The notes beneath the pieces were generated by a model. The model saw only the letters and a list, made by a program, of their open reading frames with translations. It had not been told where the DNA came from and ran no database searches. Shown in pieces: positions 1 through 8,005 of a stretch of 52,142 nt of DNA; position 1 is the stretch's first letter, and the number at the start of each line of letters is the position of its first letter. The position numbers were made by a program, and so were the translations under genes. The stretch comes from an uncultured Pseudanabaenaceae cyanobacterium. Lineage in GTDB: Bacteria > Cyanobacteriota > Cyanobacteriia > PCC-9006 > JAAUQQ01. The stretch covers positions 1 to 52,142 of the forward strand of contig CALECT010000028.1 in the NCBI GenBank assembly GCA_937949725.1, written 5' to 3'.

Positions 1-1
1 C

Positions 2-868
2 TACGAGTTAGCCCGTCCCCTCACCACGGGTGGCTATAACCCAGCAGATGGCATTAACCCCAATGCTCAGGCAACTGAGACCGGGACCGATGGTCGCTAC
101 TTTGTTTATAGCGAAGAAGACTACGCAGATAACCGCCTTGATCAAGTTGGCCAAGTCTCTGTCATTTCCTACCGAGATCGCAGTTCAGCCAGCGCTCAGA
201 AGCCCTTCCAATCCATTACGCCTTACCACTACAGCCAAAATCAGCCCTCAGGTTATGACTTTCTGGGCAGCGAAACCGATTACCTCGGCTCTCCGAATAA
301 TGTGGCGGCGAGGTTTGGCCAAGACTTCTATGCCGCCGATGCAGGTAACCCGGACCTAGATATTCAGCTCTACACGCCGGGGAGCGACTTTACGGCTTAT
401 CAGTTGAATGCGATTGAGATCGCGATCGCCAATTGGGATCAGCTCATCGTGACGGATAAAGATAGCTCAGGTGAGCTCAGGCTCGCCTTTACCCGGAGCG
501 ATCGCCGCATTAGCAATGGGCAGTGGGGCTGGGTTTGGGCAGAGACCTACTTTGATAATGCAGTGGGGGTCCGTTTGAATCGCAATACCCCCCAGGTCGA
601 TCTCGGTGCGGACTACCATAACCGCATCAACTACAACACCGTCAGGCTCGGTCAACTGCCCACAAACCACCTTATTCGTTTAACCATGCATGAGATTGGC
701 CACACCCTAGGCTTGAATGAAGCCCAGGAAGATGCAAGCCTCGGCCTCGACAGCGTTATGGACAAAAGCGGCTTGGATCCCAAAGTAACCGAGGGCATGT
801 TCAAGCGACTGGAATCCTTGGGATACCAAGTCAACCGCGCCGCTGCCGAGACTCTTCAATGGTCGTAA
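2..868 (+). CDS. zincin-type metalloprotease, 3' part (5' end outside window)
   Basis: The reading frame is open from the first bases of the window, so the N-terminus lies upstream. The last ~290 residues are visible. Near the C-terminus is MHEIGHTLGLNE (His codon at 689), a zinc-binding HExxHxxG motif, followed about 17 residues later by SVMDKSG, which fits a metzincin Met-turn. The preceding part (FTAYQLNAIEIAIANWDQL) resembles the first helix of matrixin-like catalytic domains. The third ligand position of HExxHxxGxxH is Glu here. It is likely a secreted or surface metalloprotease of the M10-like group, but the missing N-terminus hides any signal peptide or repeats. It converges on thiG with a 28-bp gap. 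Family assignment is moderate; peptidase activity is inferred from the motif only. Confidence 0.7.
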   Translation, partial: YELARPLTTGGYNPADGINPNAQATETGTDGRYFVYSEEDYADNRLDQVGQVSVISYRDRSSASAQKPFQSITPYHYSQNQPSGYDFLGSETDYLGSPNNVAARFGQDFYAADAGNPDLDIQLYTPGSDFTAYQLNAIEIAIANWDQLIVTDKDSSGELRLAFTRSDRRISNGQWGWVWAETYFDNAVGVRLNRNTPQVDLGADYHNRINYNTVRLGQLPTNHLIRLTMHEIGHTLGLNEAQEDASLGLDSVMDKSGLDPKVTEGMFKRLESLGYQVNRAAAETLQWS

Positions 869-896
869 GTTGGGTCGCAATCTCTGAGCAATGGGC

Positions 897-1730
897 TTAG
901 CTCACCACGCCCGTGAGTGGCGAGCTCGCGCTGGCATAGGCTTTTACGGGAATGCGTCCAGCCTGGAAAGCCAGTCTACCGGCCTCCGCTGCCATGCCCA
1001 TTGCCTTGGCCATGGCGGGTGGATTTTGGGCCTGGGCGATCGCCGTATTAATCAACAACGCATCCGCCCCCAGCTCCATCGCCATGGCCGCCTCGCTAGG
1101 TGCACCGATGCCTGCATCCACCACCACCGGGATATTAGCATTCTCAATAATGATGCGAATATTCGCCGTATTCTGAATGCCCTGGCCTGAACCAATCGGC
1201 GATCCCAATGGCATCACCGTGGCACAGCCCACCTCTTCCAGTCGCTTCGCTAACAGCGGGTCCGCATTGATATAAGGCAGCACAGCAAAGCCTTCCTTCA
1301 CCAACTGCTCCGCTGCTTCCAAGGTTCCGATGGGATCAGGCAGCAAATACTTGGCATCGGGGATTACTTCCAGCTTGACGAAGTTGTTGTCTTCTTGGCC
1401 CAGGAGCTTGGCCATTTCTCGACCTAAACGAGCCACCCGTACGGCATCTTCAGCGGTTTTACAGCCTGCTGTGTTAGGCAACATCCAGACTTTCTGCCAA
1501 TCCAGCGCTTCTGCCAAACCCTCATGGCCCGGAGCCTGGGTCTGTACGCGACGCACAGCCACGGTGACGATCTCACAGCCACTGGCTTCGATGCTGTTCC
1601 GCATATCGTCAAAGTTGCGATACTTGCCGCTGCCCGTCATCAGCCGAGACTTGAAGCTCCGTCCAGCGATGACCAGACTATCTTCAGAGGCATTTTGAGC
1701 GTTGGCCGGGGGATTAGCGAGGGTCTGCAT
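897..1730 (-). CDS. thiG: thiazole synthase ThiG
   Basis: ThiG condenses deoxyxylulose 5-phosphate, dehydroglycine and the sulfur carried by ThiS thiocarboxylate into the thiazole phosphate of thiamine; it is a cytosolic TIM-barrel enzyme. Family signatures are present: GSGKYRNF near the N-terminus, [27 protein letters not shown], the Schiff-base lysine in FVKLEVIPD (about residue 119) and the phosphate-binding stretches [12 protein letters not shown] and [20 protein letters not shown]. The frame could start further upstream at 1859, but the ATG at 1730 gives 277 aa, close to the usual ~260, so I chose it. No clear Shine-Dalgarno or TPP riboswitch is visible upstream. No other thi gene is adjacent. 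Confidence 0.95.
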   Translation of the reverse strand: MQTLANPPANAQNASEDSLVIAGRSFKSRLMTGSGKYRNFDDMRNSIEASGCEIVTVAVRRVQTQAPGHEGLAEALDWQKVWMLPNTAGCKTAEDAVRVARLGREMAKLLGQEDNNFVKLEVIPDAKYLLPDPIGTLEAAEQLVKEGFAVLPYINADPLLAKRLEEVGCATVMPLGSPIGSGQGIQNTANIRIIIENANIPVVVDAGIGAPSEAAMAMELGADALLINTAIAQAQNPPAMAKAMGMAAEAGRLAFQAGRIPVKAYASASSPLTGVVS

Positions 1731-1899
1731 GGCGGTGACAAGTGGAAGTCCTAGGGGAGGACAGCTTAAAGCGATCGCTCCCGAGTTTCCATAGTTGCAC
1801 TTGAATTTGATTCTGGGGACGGTTCGTTGCCTTATGAGGTGAATCGTCGAATTTTGCAATGTGGGCTTCGACGCTGCTCATCCATCAGACCCGCTCATC

Positions 1900-2514
1900 C
1901 TATGACTTGGTCGCAATACCTTGATACATAAACCCCGCGACCTTAGGCAGGCGATCGCCATAAAACGTCTGATAATCCACTTGGTTAAACTGCGCCTTCA
2001 CCAGGGCCGCAATATCGCGATCCAAATGGCAGCCATCCCCAATCACCTTCTGAATCGGTGTGAGTCTCCTTTGCCAGGGCTGTAGTTGGGGCTCATCGGA
2101 CAGCCCATGCTCAATGAAAAAGAACTTACCGCCAGGTCGCAAAACGCGATGGACCTCAGCGATTGCCCCAGCCACATCTGGGATACTACAAAGCACCCAA
2201 GTACTCACCACACTGTCAAAGCTGCTATCGGCCATGGGCAATGATTCCCCACCCAAGCAACGGTGGGTCACAGTCACCTCACTAGCATCAACCCGCTTTT
2301 GGGCTAACTGATTCACGCCAGGGTTGGGATCCACCGTTACCAATTGTTTCACTTCGGCAGGGTAATAATCTAAGTTCAATCCCGTGCCAAATCCAATCTC
2401 CAAAACATCCCCTGTTACATCTCTCAGCAAGGCCTTGCGGTACCTGGGAAAGGGCTCTACAGCCATAGCGACATCTAACAAACGGGGGAAAAAGAATTGT
2501 GAGTAGAGGTTCAT
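1900..2514 (-). CDS. class I SAM-dependent methyltransferase
   Basis: This 204-aa protein is a Rossmann-fold methyltransferase of the Methyltransf_11/UbiE-like type. Motif I is VLEIGFGTGLNLDYYP (about residues 37-52), the acidic ribose-binding end of strand 2 is VTVDPNPG, and the post-motif segment FDSVVSTWVLCSIPD is followed by the typical EVHRVLRPGGKFFFIEHG. The substrate cannot be read from sequence. The close similarity of the last motif to small-molecule and quinone methyltransferases suggests a lipid or small metabolite. It lies upstream of thiG in the same direction, 170 bp away, without evidence for a shared role. Confidence 0.85.
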   Translation of the reverse strand: MNLYSQFFFPRLLDVAMAVEPFPRYRKALLRDVTGDVLEIGFGTGLNLDYYPAEVKQLVTVDPNPGVNQLAQKRVDASEVTVTHRCLGGESLPMADSSFDSVVSTWVLCSIPDVAGAIAEVHRVLRPGGKFFFIEHGLSDEPQLQPWQRRLTPIQKVIGDGCHLDRDIAALVKAQFNQVDYQTFYGDRLPKVAGFMYQGIATKS

Positions 2515-2706
2515 TGGCTGCCCAGATCCGGCCTTACAATCAACGTGGGATGTCCTTTGACCTTAGCGTAGCGCTGCCCGATGCTCGGGGCTTTTCTTTC
2601 GAGAACGCTACTCTCGCTGGCCCCAAATATCAGGAACTTGTTTGACCTCAACCGTCAGGACAACTTCCCTGTCCAAGACCAGCGATGCTCCATTTTTTCG
2701 CGCGCT

Positions 2707-3381
2707 ATGACTTCTCAACCCATGGACCTGTCCCAAATCAGGGTGAGTCTCGACAGTAAAGACTCCCAGGAGCGCATGCGGGCGATTACAGCCCTGCGCA
2801 GCTACGACGCTGAAACGGCGGTCCCACTCCTGTGTGACAAGTTGGAGGACCCAGAGTTTTTGGTGCGCTCCTTTATTGCCATGGGCTTGGGTCGCAAGCG
2901 GACTCCCCAGGCCTTTGAAGGCTTGCTGCTATTGCTCGATGACGCCGATGCCAATGTGCGTTCTGAGGCGGCGAGTGCCCTTGCGCTATATGGCGATCGC
3001 GCCTTGCCTCGCCTCGTGGAAATGTTTGAGCAGGATCAACATTGGCTCGTCCGCCGCAGTATCTTGGCAGCCCTAGGGGAAATGGATGCACCGGCCACCC
3101 TCTATCGCCTCTGTGTGGCAGCGGTTCATGATTCTGACCTCACCGTGCGGGAGGCTACAGCTCTCATGCTGGTGAGGTTTGCCGAGACAGAGTACCAAAC
3201 CTCAGCCTTGGATCATTTGCTTCAGTTGGCCAAATCCGAAGAAGCCATGGTGCGGGCAGCAGCAGCACGCTCCCTACGCCATTACGACTTGCACCAAGCC
3301 CGAGAAGCCTTAGCCCAGCTCCACGATGATTCTGACCATCGCGTGGTTGCTTCTGTCTTAGAAGGCCTTGTGGAGAATTAA
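2707..3381 (+). CDS. HEAT-repeat protein (PBS-lyase-like repeats)
   Basis: The protein (~224 aa from the ATG at 2707) consists almost wholly of ~31-residue alpha-helical HEAT repeats: ERMRAITALRSYDAETAVP, FLVRSFIAMGLGRKRTPQA, ANVRSEAASALALYGDRA, WLVRRSILAALGEMDAPA, LTVREATALMLVRFAETE, AMVRAAAARSLRHYDLHQA and HRVVASVLEGLVEN. In cyanobacteria this repeat type occurs in phycobilin lyase subunits (CpcE/F), NblB-like proteins and many uncharacterised scaffolds; no lyase-specific signature is evident, so I call only the fold. The frame is open upstream to 2581, but the residues before 2707 lack repeat character. Confidence 0.8.
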   Translation: MTSQPMDLSQIRVSLDSKDSQERMRAITALRSYDAETAVPLLCDKLEDPEFLVRSFIAMGLGRKRTPQAFEGLLLLLDDADANVRSEAASALALYGDRALPRLVEMFEQDQHWLVRRSILAALGEMDAPATLYRLCVAAVHDSDLTVREATALMLVRFAETEYQTSALDHLLQLAKSEEAMVRAAAARSLRHYDLHQAREALAQLHDDSDHRVVASVLEGLVEN

Positions 3382-3403
3382 GCAATCCCCTTAGATATGC
3401 CCC

Positions 3404-3868
3404 TTAAGCATGGACTGTGCCATCAGGCATGACGGTGCGGTTTAAAATCGCACCTGCCAGGTTGGTGCCATTGAGGATTGCGTCCTTTAGGTTTGCCCCA
3501 CTCAGGTCGGCTCCGGCAAGCTCTGCCTCGGTGAGATCGGCTCCCACAAGAAATGCACCATTGAGCTTGGCCCCCTGAAGGATGGCCTGGTTCAGGTTTG
3601 CATGCCAAAAATTGCCAGCAGCCAAGTTGGTTTGGCTTAAATCGGCCCGACGCAGGTTTGCCCAGCTGAAGTTGGTCTGATTGAGATTGGCACCATTAAG
3701 CACAACTTCTTCTAGTTGAGTGCCACTGAGGTTTGCTCCCTGGAGATTAGGGCCTGAGGTGACAGGCTTACTATTTCGCATGACCACGCGGGTGAAAATT
3801 CGCGTTCCAGTGGCATATTGCTGCAAAAACGTGACAATGCGCTCTTGAATGGGTTGATTTGACCCCAT
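3404..3868 (-). CDS. pentapeptide-repeat protein
   Basis: This is a 154-aa protein. After a ~40-residue N-terminal part, the rest is tandem A(D/N)LXX pentapeptides (LQGANLSGTQ, LNGANLNQTNFSWANL, LVGADLTEAELAGADLSGAN and so on), predicting a right-handed quadrilateral beta-helix. Such proteins are very numerous in cyanobacteria and mostly lack known function. The N-terminal segment (ERIVTFLQQYATGTRIFTRVVMRN) does not look like a signal peptide, so a cytosolic or thylakoid-peripheral place is likely. The ATG at 3868 is the natural start. It converges on the HEAT-repeat gene with 22 bp between stops. Confidence 0.85.
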   Translation of the reverse strand: MGSNQPIQERIVTFLQQYATGTRIFTRVVMRNSKPVTSGPNLQGANLSGTQLEEVVLNGANLNQTNFSWANLRRADLSQTNLAAGNFWHANLNQAILQGAKLNGAFLVGADLTEAELAGADLSGANLKDAILNGTNLAGAILNRTVMPDGTVHA

Positions 3869-4553
3869 GATGTTGTGCTGTTCCTTGGGAACTAGTGCGA
3901 TCTACGGATGATAATGATTGGCCTCCGCCAAAAGGCTTATGCTGCGAAGGCAGCAAAAAGAGAACGCAATCGTCAGGAGAGCCGAGAAAGAGCATTGGCA
4001 TCGCGAGCCAAGCACTGTAGGCCTCAGTGAGGCATCCAGCAGGAGAATGGTGAGAGATTGGGGGCCAGCAGAACAGCGAAGCGCTGCGTTGTGGAGGCAA
4101 CCTGACTAGGTTTTGCGTCACACTTCGGAACGGGATGAACTGAGCCTTCCTCCAAGGAAAGAAGGTTAGACAAAGTCAGTGTTCCATGACTGCTTCGTCC
4201 ATTTAGAATGCCCAGCTTGGGGTGAAGAGAGGCGATCGCAGAGGCGCATCAAGCTCAAAATAATCGGTTTTATATTCTTCTAAAACCCAAAATACTGCTC
4301 TGGCAAACTTGTGGAATTCTGTAAAATTTGGAACAAGACTGTGGTTTCTGAGCTTTTATCAAGGTTGGTCCCTGGGGGATGGCTCTCGAAGAGCAACACC
4401 AAGGATAGTGCAGGGGAATGTCCTTATACACTACGCAGGATGTATCTATGACATCTTCAGACCTGTAGAAACCCTTAAGTTACTAGTGGTAAACATACGT
4501 GTATGGAGTATATTTAACTACGTTAAGAGATTTATGCCGGAGGCATCGGCCCC
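3869..4553. other. 685-bp intergenic region, no supported gene
   Basis: Frames in this stretch lack coding character. A 40-codon frame beginning near 3909 encodes a Lys/Arg/Ala-rich helix and could be a small basic protein or chance. A small hairpin (CCTTC...GAAGG) lies near 4147-4167. The 3' part is AT-rich and probably carries the promoter of the 62-aa gene. Confidence 0.4.
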
Positions 4554-4742
4554 ATGGCCATTGATATCAACCCCACTGCTGAAGCGTCCTACGCACGCAC
4601 GCTCATGAGTCGTGGTTGTCCTAAAGCGTTGGCGATACAAGTTGCTAATATTCTGGCCCACACTCCTGATACTGCTAGGCTTTCCGCCTATGAAGAGCGC
4701 TTGGTCAAACAAGCTTATTCCCATACTGCGGATTGTGCATAA
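4554..4742 (+). CDS. small hypothetical protein (62 aa)
   Basis: I do not recognise a named family. The 62-aa product is soluble and probably alpha-helical; its core (GCPKALAIQVANILAHTPD) looks like a compact helical domain with two cysteines (about residues 22 and 61). A good Shine-Dalgarno (CCGGAGG at 4538-4544) sits ten bases before the ATG. A strong bidirectional hairpin terminator follows at 4912-4954. These translation and termination signals support a real small gene despite its size. Confidence 0.55.
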   Translation: MAIDINPTAEASYARTLMSRGCPKALAIQVANILAHTPDTARLSAYEERLVKQAYSHTADCA

Positions 4743-4911
4743 CCCTCTCACTACAGTTTGAGATACATCTGTAATTTGCATTGCGGTAATTGGCGATCGC
4801 AATTGTTAGCTGTCGCGTAGTGAACCACTCTCACTCAAAGGCGTGGCGCTTTTAGATAAGTGCAACGACTCGTTCGAATCTTGTCATTTTTTGCTTTGAG
4901 CATATCCGATT

Positions 4912-4954
4912 GCAAAAAGTCAGGGCTCCTGAAACGGGAGCCCTGACTTTTTGC
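4912..4954. terminator. bidirectional rho-independent terminator
   Basis: An 18-bp perfect stem (GCAAAAAGTCAGGGCTCC paired with its complement) closes a 7-base loop TGAAACG. The stem ends in A5/T5 tracts, so it can work for the 62-aa gene on + and for gshB, whose stop is at 4967, on -. Confidence 0.9.
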
Positions 4955-4966
4955 GGTCACTATTCT

Positions 4967-5947
4967 TCATCCTTGGATGAGTCGGTTGTGGTTTTCTGCC
5001 AGCCAAGTCATGACCTGCTCACCTAAGCGAACGTGATTGAGGCGATCAATTTCACGAATTCCCGTGGGGCTTGTGACATTCACTTCCGTGAGATAGCCCC
5101 CAATGACATCTAAACCCACGAAATAGAGACCGTCGCGCCGTAGGGCTGGAGCGACTAATTCGCAGATTTCGCGATCGCGGTCGGTAATAGCGGTTGCATC
5201 AGCTCGCCCTCCCACGGCCATATTGCCGCGAAACTCATCGCCAGAGGGCACTCGGTTAACGGCCCCGATGGGGGTACCGTTAAGCATAATAATGCGCTTG
5301 TCTCCATCACTCGCGGCTGGAAGATAGGCCTGAACCATCACCGGCAGGCTCTCCCTTTGGGTACTCAACTCAATCATTGAATTGAGATTGCGATCGCCCT
5401 TTTCCAAGAACAGAATCCCTTCTCCGCCCTTGCCATCTAACGGCTTCATCACCGCCCGGCCCTGTTGCTCTACAAACTGAAGGATGTCGCGCTTACGTCC
5501 ACTGACAATCGTCGTCGGCATCGCTGCTTGAAATTGCAGCGCATACATTTTTTCATTAGCCTTGCGCAGTCCATCCGGCGCATTGAGCACTAGCGTTTTG
5601 CTTGGATCAACGTAATCAAGGATATAGGTTGCATACAGGTAGGCATCATTCGCCGGAGGATCCTTGCGCATAAACACCGCTTGCATCTCACTCAGCGGCA
5701 AAAGCTGAGGTTCATTCAGCTCATACCAATCTTCCACGGCCTGCCAATGTCCATTTACCAACTCTACGGGCTTCAATGTCACCTTCTGCATAGGAGCACA
5801 GGCTTCTCCGTTAATCACGCTCAGCCAGCGGGCTTCCGTAATCCAAACCTCATGGCCCAAAACCTGGGCTGCTTCCATCATGGCAACACTGCTGTCATGG
5901 CCAGGATCTAGGAGATAAATGGGGTCAATGATGAAGGCAAGTTTCAC
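4967..5947 (-). CDS. gshB: glutathione synthetase
   Basis: GshB ligates glycine to gamma-glutamylcysteine with ATP, the second step of glutathione synthesis, in the cytosol. The 326 aa match the bacterial family length. The N-terminal domain starts MKLAFIIDPIYLLDPGHDSS; the ATP-grasp part shows AVMKPLDGKGGEGILFLEKG, the metal/ATP-binding region LNGTPIGAVNRVPSGDEFRGN and the C-terminal GLYFVGLDVIGGYLTEVNVTSPTG. The start codon appears to be GTG (5947) with a weak Shine-Dalgarno. grxC lies 232 bp upstream on the same strand, a cyanobacterial pairing that joins synthesis and use of glutathione; a hairpin between them suggests partly separate transcripts. Confidence 0.96.
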   Translation of the reverse strand: MKLAFIIDPIYLLDPGHDSSVAMMEAAQVLGHEVWITEARWLSVINGEACAPMQKVTLKPVELVNGHWQAVEDWYELNEPQLLPLSEMQAVFMRKDPPANDAYLYATYILDYVDPSKTLVLNAPDGLRKANEKMYALQFQAAMPTTIVSGRKRDILQFVEQQGRAVMKPLDGKGGEGILFLEKGDRNLNSMIELSTQRESLPVMVQAYLPAASDGDKRIIMLNGTPIGAVNRVPSGDEFRGNMAVGGRADATAITDRDREICELVAPALRRDGLYFVGLDVIGGYLTEVNVTSPTGIREIDRLNHVRLGEQVMTWLAENHNRLIQG

Positions 5948-6067
5948 GGTAAGCAGGAGATAGAACGTTAAAGTTTGATATCCGTGGGATTCAGCTCAGG
6001 ATCTCAATTTCCCACCAGCATGACGTCTGGGGCATCGCAGTTGGGGGAAACCAATACAGCATGACAG

Positions 6068-6108
6068 ATCAAAGCGGGGTTGAGCCATTGCCCAAACCCC
6101 GCTTTGAT
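6068..6108 (-). terminator. hairpin in the grxC-gshB spacer
   Basis: The arms ATCAAAGCGGGGTT and AACCCCGCTTTGAT form a 14-bp stem around a 13-base loop, 72 bp downstream of the grxC stop. There is no clean U-tract, so it may attenuate or stabilise the 3' end rather than terminate fully. Confidence 0.5.
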
Positions 6109-6179
6109 TGAACCCCACTATTCAGACGTATTGTGGCTTGCACAACAATGCCTGAATCAAGAATTCACGCGATGCTGCA

Positions 6180-6440
6180 TTAGGCCAACATAGGGTCTAG
6201 CTCCCCCTTACGGTCCAATGCATGGATGTCATCACACCCCCCAACATGCTCACCTTCAATAAAAATTTGGGGAACACTGCGCTTACCACCTGTCTTTTCA
6301 GCCATCTGACTACGGGCAGCTTCATCACCATCTATGGAATATTCGGTGTACTCCACACCTTTGCTATCGAGTAATGCCTTAGCACGAATGCAATATGGGC
6401 AAGTGCGCCAGGTGTAGATTTCAACTTGTTTGGTGGCCAT
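6180..6440 (-). CDS. grxC: glutaredoxin 3 (dithiol)
   Basis: This is an 86-aa dithiol glutaredoxin that reduces disulfides and glutathione-mixed disulfides using glutathione. It has the active site CPYC at residues 14-17, the cis-proline segment SVPQIFIEGEHVGGCDDI that binds glutathione, and a full-length single thioredoxin fold. AGGAG lies six bases before the ATG. It is transcribed toward gshB. The assignment to the GrxC class rests on the CPYC motif and length. Confidence 0.95.
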   Translation of the reverse strand: MATKQVEIYTWRTCPYCIRAKALLDSKGVEYTEYSIDGDEAARSQMAEKTGGKRSVPQIFIEGEHVGGCDDIHALDRKGELDPMLA

Positions 6441-6580
6441 CGCTGCTCCTAATGAAACCGTCAGAGAGTAATTATTACAAACTGTATGCCTTCCATTGTA
6501 GTCAGTCCGAGCCAGTTCATCAGCGAACCCCTAGAAGAACAGTCAGAACGGGGTCAGCCGGTTCTGAACATGACAAAATC

Positions 6581-6628
6581 GTCTTAGCGAGAAGGTCTAA
6601 GCGTCACGCTCAGACCTTTCGCTAAGAC
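6581..6628 (-). terminator. long imperfect hairpin downstream of the PEP-CTERM gene
   Basis: The arms GTCTTAGCGAGAAGGTCT and AGACCTTTCGCTAAGAC (one bulge) enclose an inner AGCG-TCA-CGCT stem, giving nearly continuous pairing over 48 bases. It lies ~120 bp past the stop at 6750 and could be a 3' stabiliser or terminator for that gene, or a small structured RNA. Confidence 0.5.
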
Positions 6629-6749
6629 GAAGTTGCAAGGTCGTTTAGCCAGAGAAGGACAACGCAGGATTGCTCAACTGTAATTCACCTAATATTCGAG
6701 TGCGATTACAACTTGCAACTGGACGTTCGCCACGATTCTAGGTCACAGT

Positions 6750-7655
6750 CTAAGCAGCCATGCGACGTTTGCGGATAGCAGCGCCCCCCGCCATCATGCC
6801 AACCACGAGTAGACCGGCCATGGGAGAAGACTCAGGAACGGGCTGAGAATCAGGAGTTTCAGGGGGGGCAGTCAAACCAGTCAATTCGCCCTTGATTGCC
6901 ATGCCGTCGTTGCCGCACTCAGCGAAGAAGTTTGCCACAAACTCACCCATTTTCAGCTTGGACTTGTCAATGCTGAAGCCGTAGGTGTGAGCACCATTGG
7001 CACCGAACTGTCCGAAATCCAGACCATTAAAAGAGCTCAACATCGTGATCCCGCTTTCGTAGGTACCGCTCGCCATGTGGGTACGAGCCGCAGAGCTAGT
7101 ATTGAAGTAGCTATCAGTTGCGCTCAAGTCGCCATGGGAGGCATTGCCACCCAACCGGTTGTTTACCGTGTTTGTGTGGCTGTTGATGGAACCATAACCA
7201 GCGTTCACCGTGGTCAAGCTTTGGGAGGTCACTCCGCTGTAAAGACCTGTTGCCACATTGCTGTCGTTGTCAGCAAAGTTCACAGCAAACAGGTCATCTG
7301 TGCCTTCAGCATCTGCGAAGGAACCATCGCCGAAGTTGATGAACATATCACCGTAGCCGATGTTGCCCCCACGGGCGCGGCTGTAGTCGTAGCCGTTAAT
7401 GTCGAGGTTGCTGTTGAAAGCAAAGATTACGCTGTCAGCGGTTTCTTGGTAAGCCAATCCGTAGAATTCGAAGTCGCTGTTATCGCCGATGATACGTCCT
7501 TCGGTTCCATCGTTAAAGGAGTCCATGGTGTAGTTCCAGCCGCCAATGCTAGTGCTTTGAGCCTGGGCCGCTTGAGGTGCGGCTACAACACAACCGAGAG
7601 CAGCAACAGCGAGGGTGATGGACTGTAGAGAGCGCTTGATGTTGAAAGAAGTCAT
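6750..7655 (-). CDS. PEP-CTERM sorted exported protein
   Basis: The 301-aa product has an N-terminal signal peptide (ITLAVAALGCVVAAPQAAQAQ, cleavage near residue 33) and a C-terminal tripartite sorting signal: VPESSP, a hydrophobic helix GLLVVGMMAGGA and a basic tail IRKRR. This is the exosortase/PEP-CTERM arrangement, which anchors or releases proteins at the cell surface or extracellular matrix. The mature part is rich in Gly, Asn, Ser and Asp and low in Lys, as usual for these proteins; it begins GWNYTMDSFNDGTEG, resembling the cyanobacterial XDD-type exosortase-dependent group (tentative). No exosortase lies in this window. The gene stands alone, with an unusually long upstream spacer for its promoter. 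Confidence 0.88.
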   Translation of the reverse strand: MTSFNIKRSLQSITLAVAALGCVVAAPQAAQAQSTSIGGWNYTMDSFNDGTEGRIIGDNSDFEFYGLAYQETADSVIFAFNSNLDINGYDYSRARGGNIGYGDMFINFGDGSFADAEGTDDLFAVNFADNDSNVATGLYSGVTSQSLTTVNAGYGSINSHTNTVNNRLGGNASHGDLSATDSYFNTSSAARTHMASGTYESGITMLSSFNGLDFGQFGANGAHTYGFSIDKSKLKMGEFVANFFAECGNDGMAIKGELTGLTAPPETPDSQPVPESSPMAGLLVVGMMAGGAAIRKRRMAA

Positions 7656-8005
7656 TGAGAGAACCGCCGTAAATAATGTCTGAGAAAACCTAGAGCGGCA
7701 GATGCCTGAGTGGAGTGCGTTTAACGAAGCCGCTTTGGGTTGGCTCGTTTGTCGCTTACAAGGCCATCATTGCTGAGAATTTCCTGAGACGGTATAGAGG
7801 CGGTCCAATTTTGTCTAAGCTCCATGAATCCCACGGAGTTGGCTAAAGCAATGCCTAATAAGTTTCACGGAAAGGCTCACTAAGCTTAACTTCCGAGGAT
7901 TTACCTAGGAGCTTTGGCTGAATCGGAATACAGCATCAGGAAAAGTCTAAATACCCACTGTGAATCAACCCTAAAAAGAAGATTTTGGTGCACAAACGAG
8001 TCTAT
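7656..8005. other. 350-bp spacer between PEP-CTERM gene and hflX
   Basis: Both flanking genes run on the minus strand. It probably holds the PEP-CTERM gene promoter and the hflX 3' UTR. I see no ORF, tRNA or clear hairpin terminator. Confidence 0.5.

Noticed and set aside
1731..1899. Possible TPP riboswitch upstream of thiG
   Set aside because: No CTGAGA-type core or thi-box pairing elements were found.
3909..4031. 40-codon Lys/Arg/Ala-rich + strand frame
   Set aside because: No ribosome-binding site and low-complexity composition; it could be chance. Mentioned only as intergenic content.
4107..4145. Short resemblance to the complement of a conserved 5S rRNA stretch (CACTTCGGAACGGGATG)
   Set aside because: Only ~15 bases look similar, and the flanks do not form the 5S helices. 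There are no 16S or 23S sequences nearby.
4309..4608. 99-aa + strand frame overlapping the 62-aa gene
   Set aside because: Composition is not protein-like and it overlaps the better-supported 62-aa frame with its Shine-Dalgarno.
6987..7628. 213-aa + strand frame
   Set aside because: Antisense to the PEP-CTERM gene, which has a signal peptide and sorting signal; the opposite frame has no domain.
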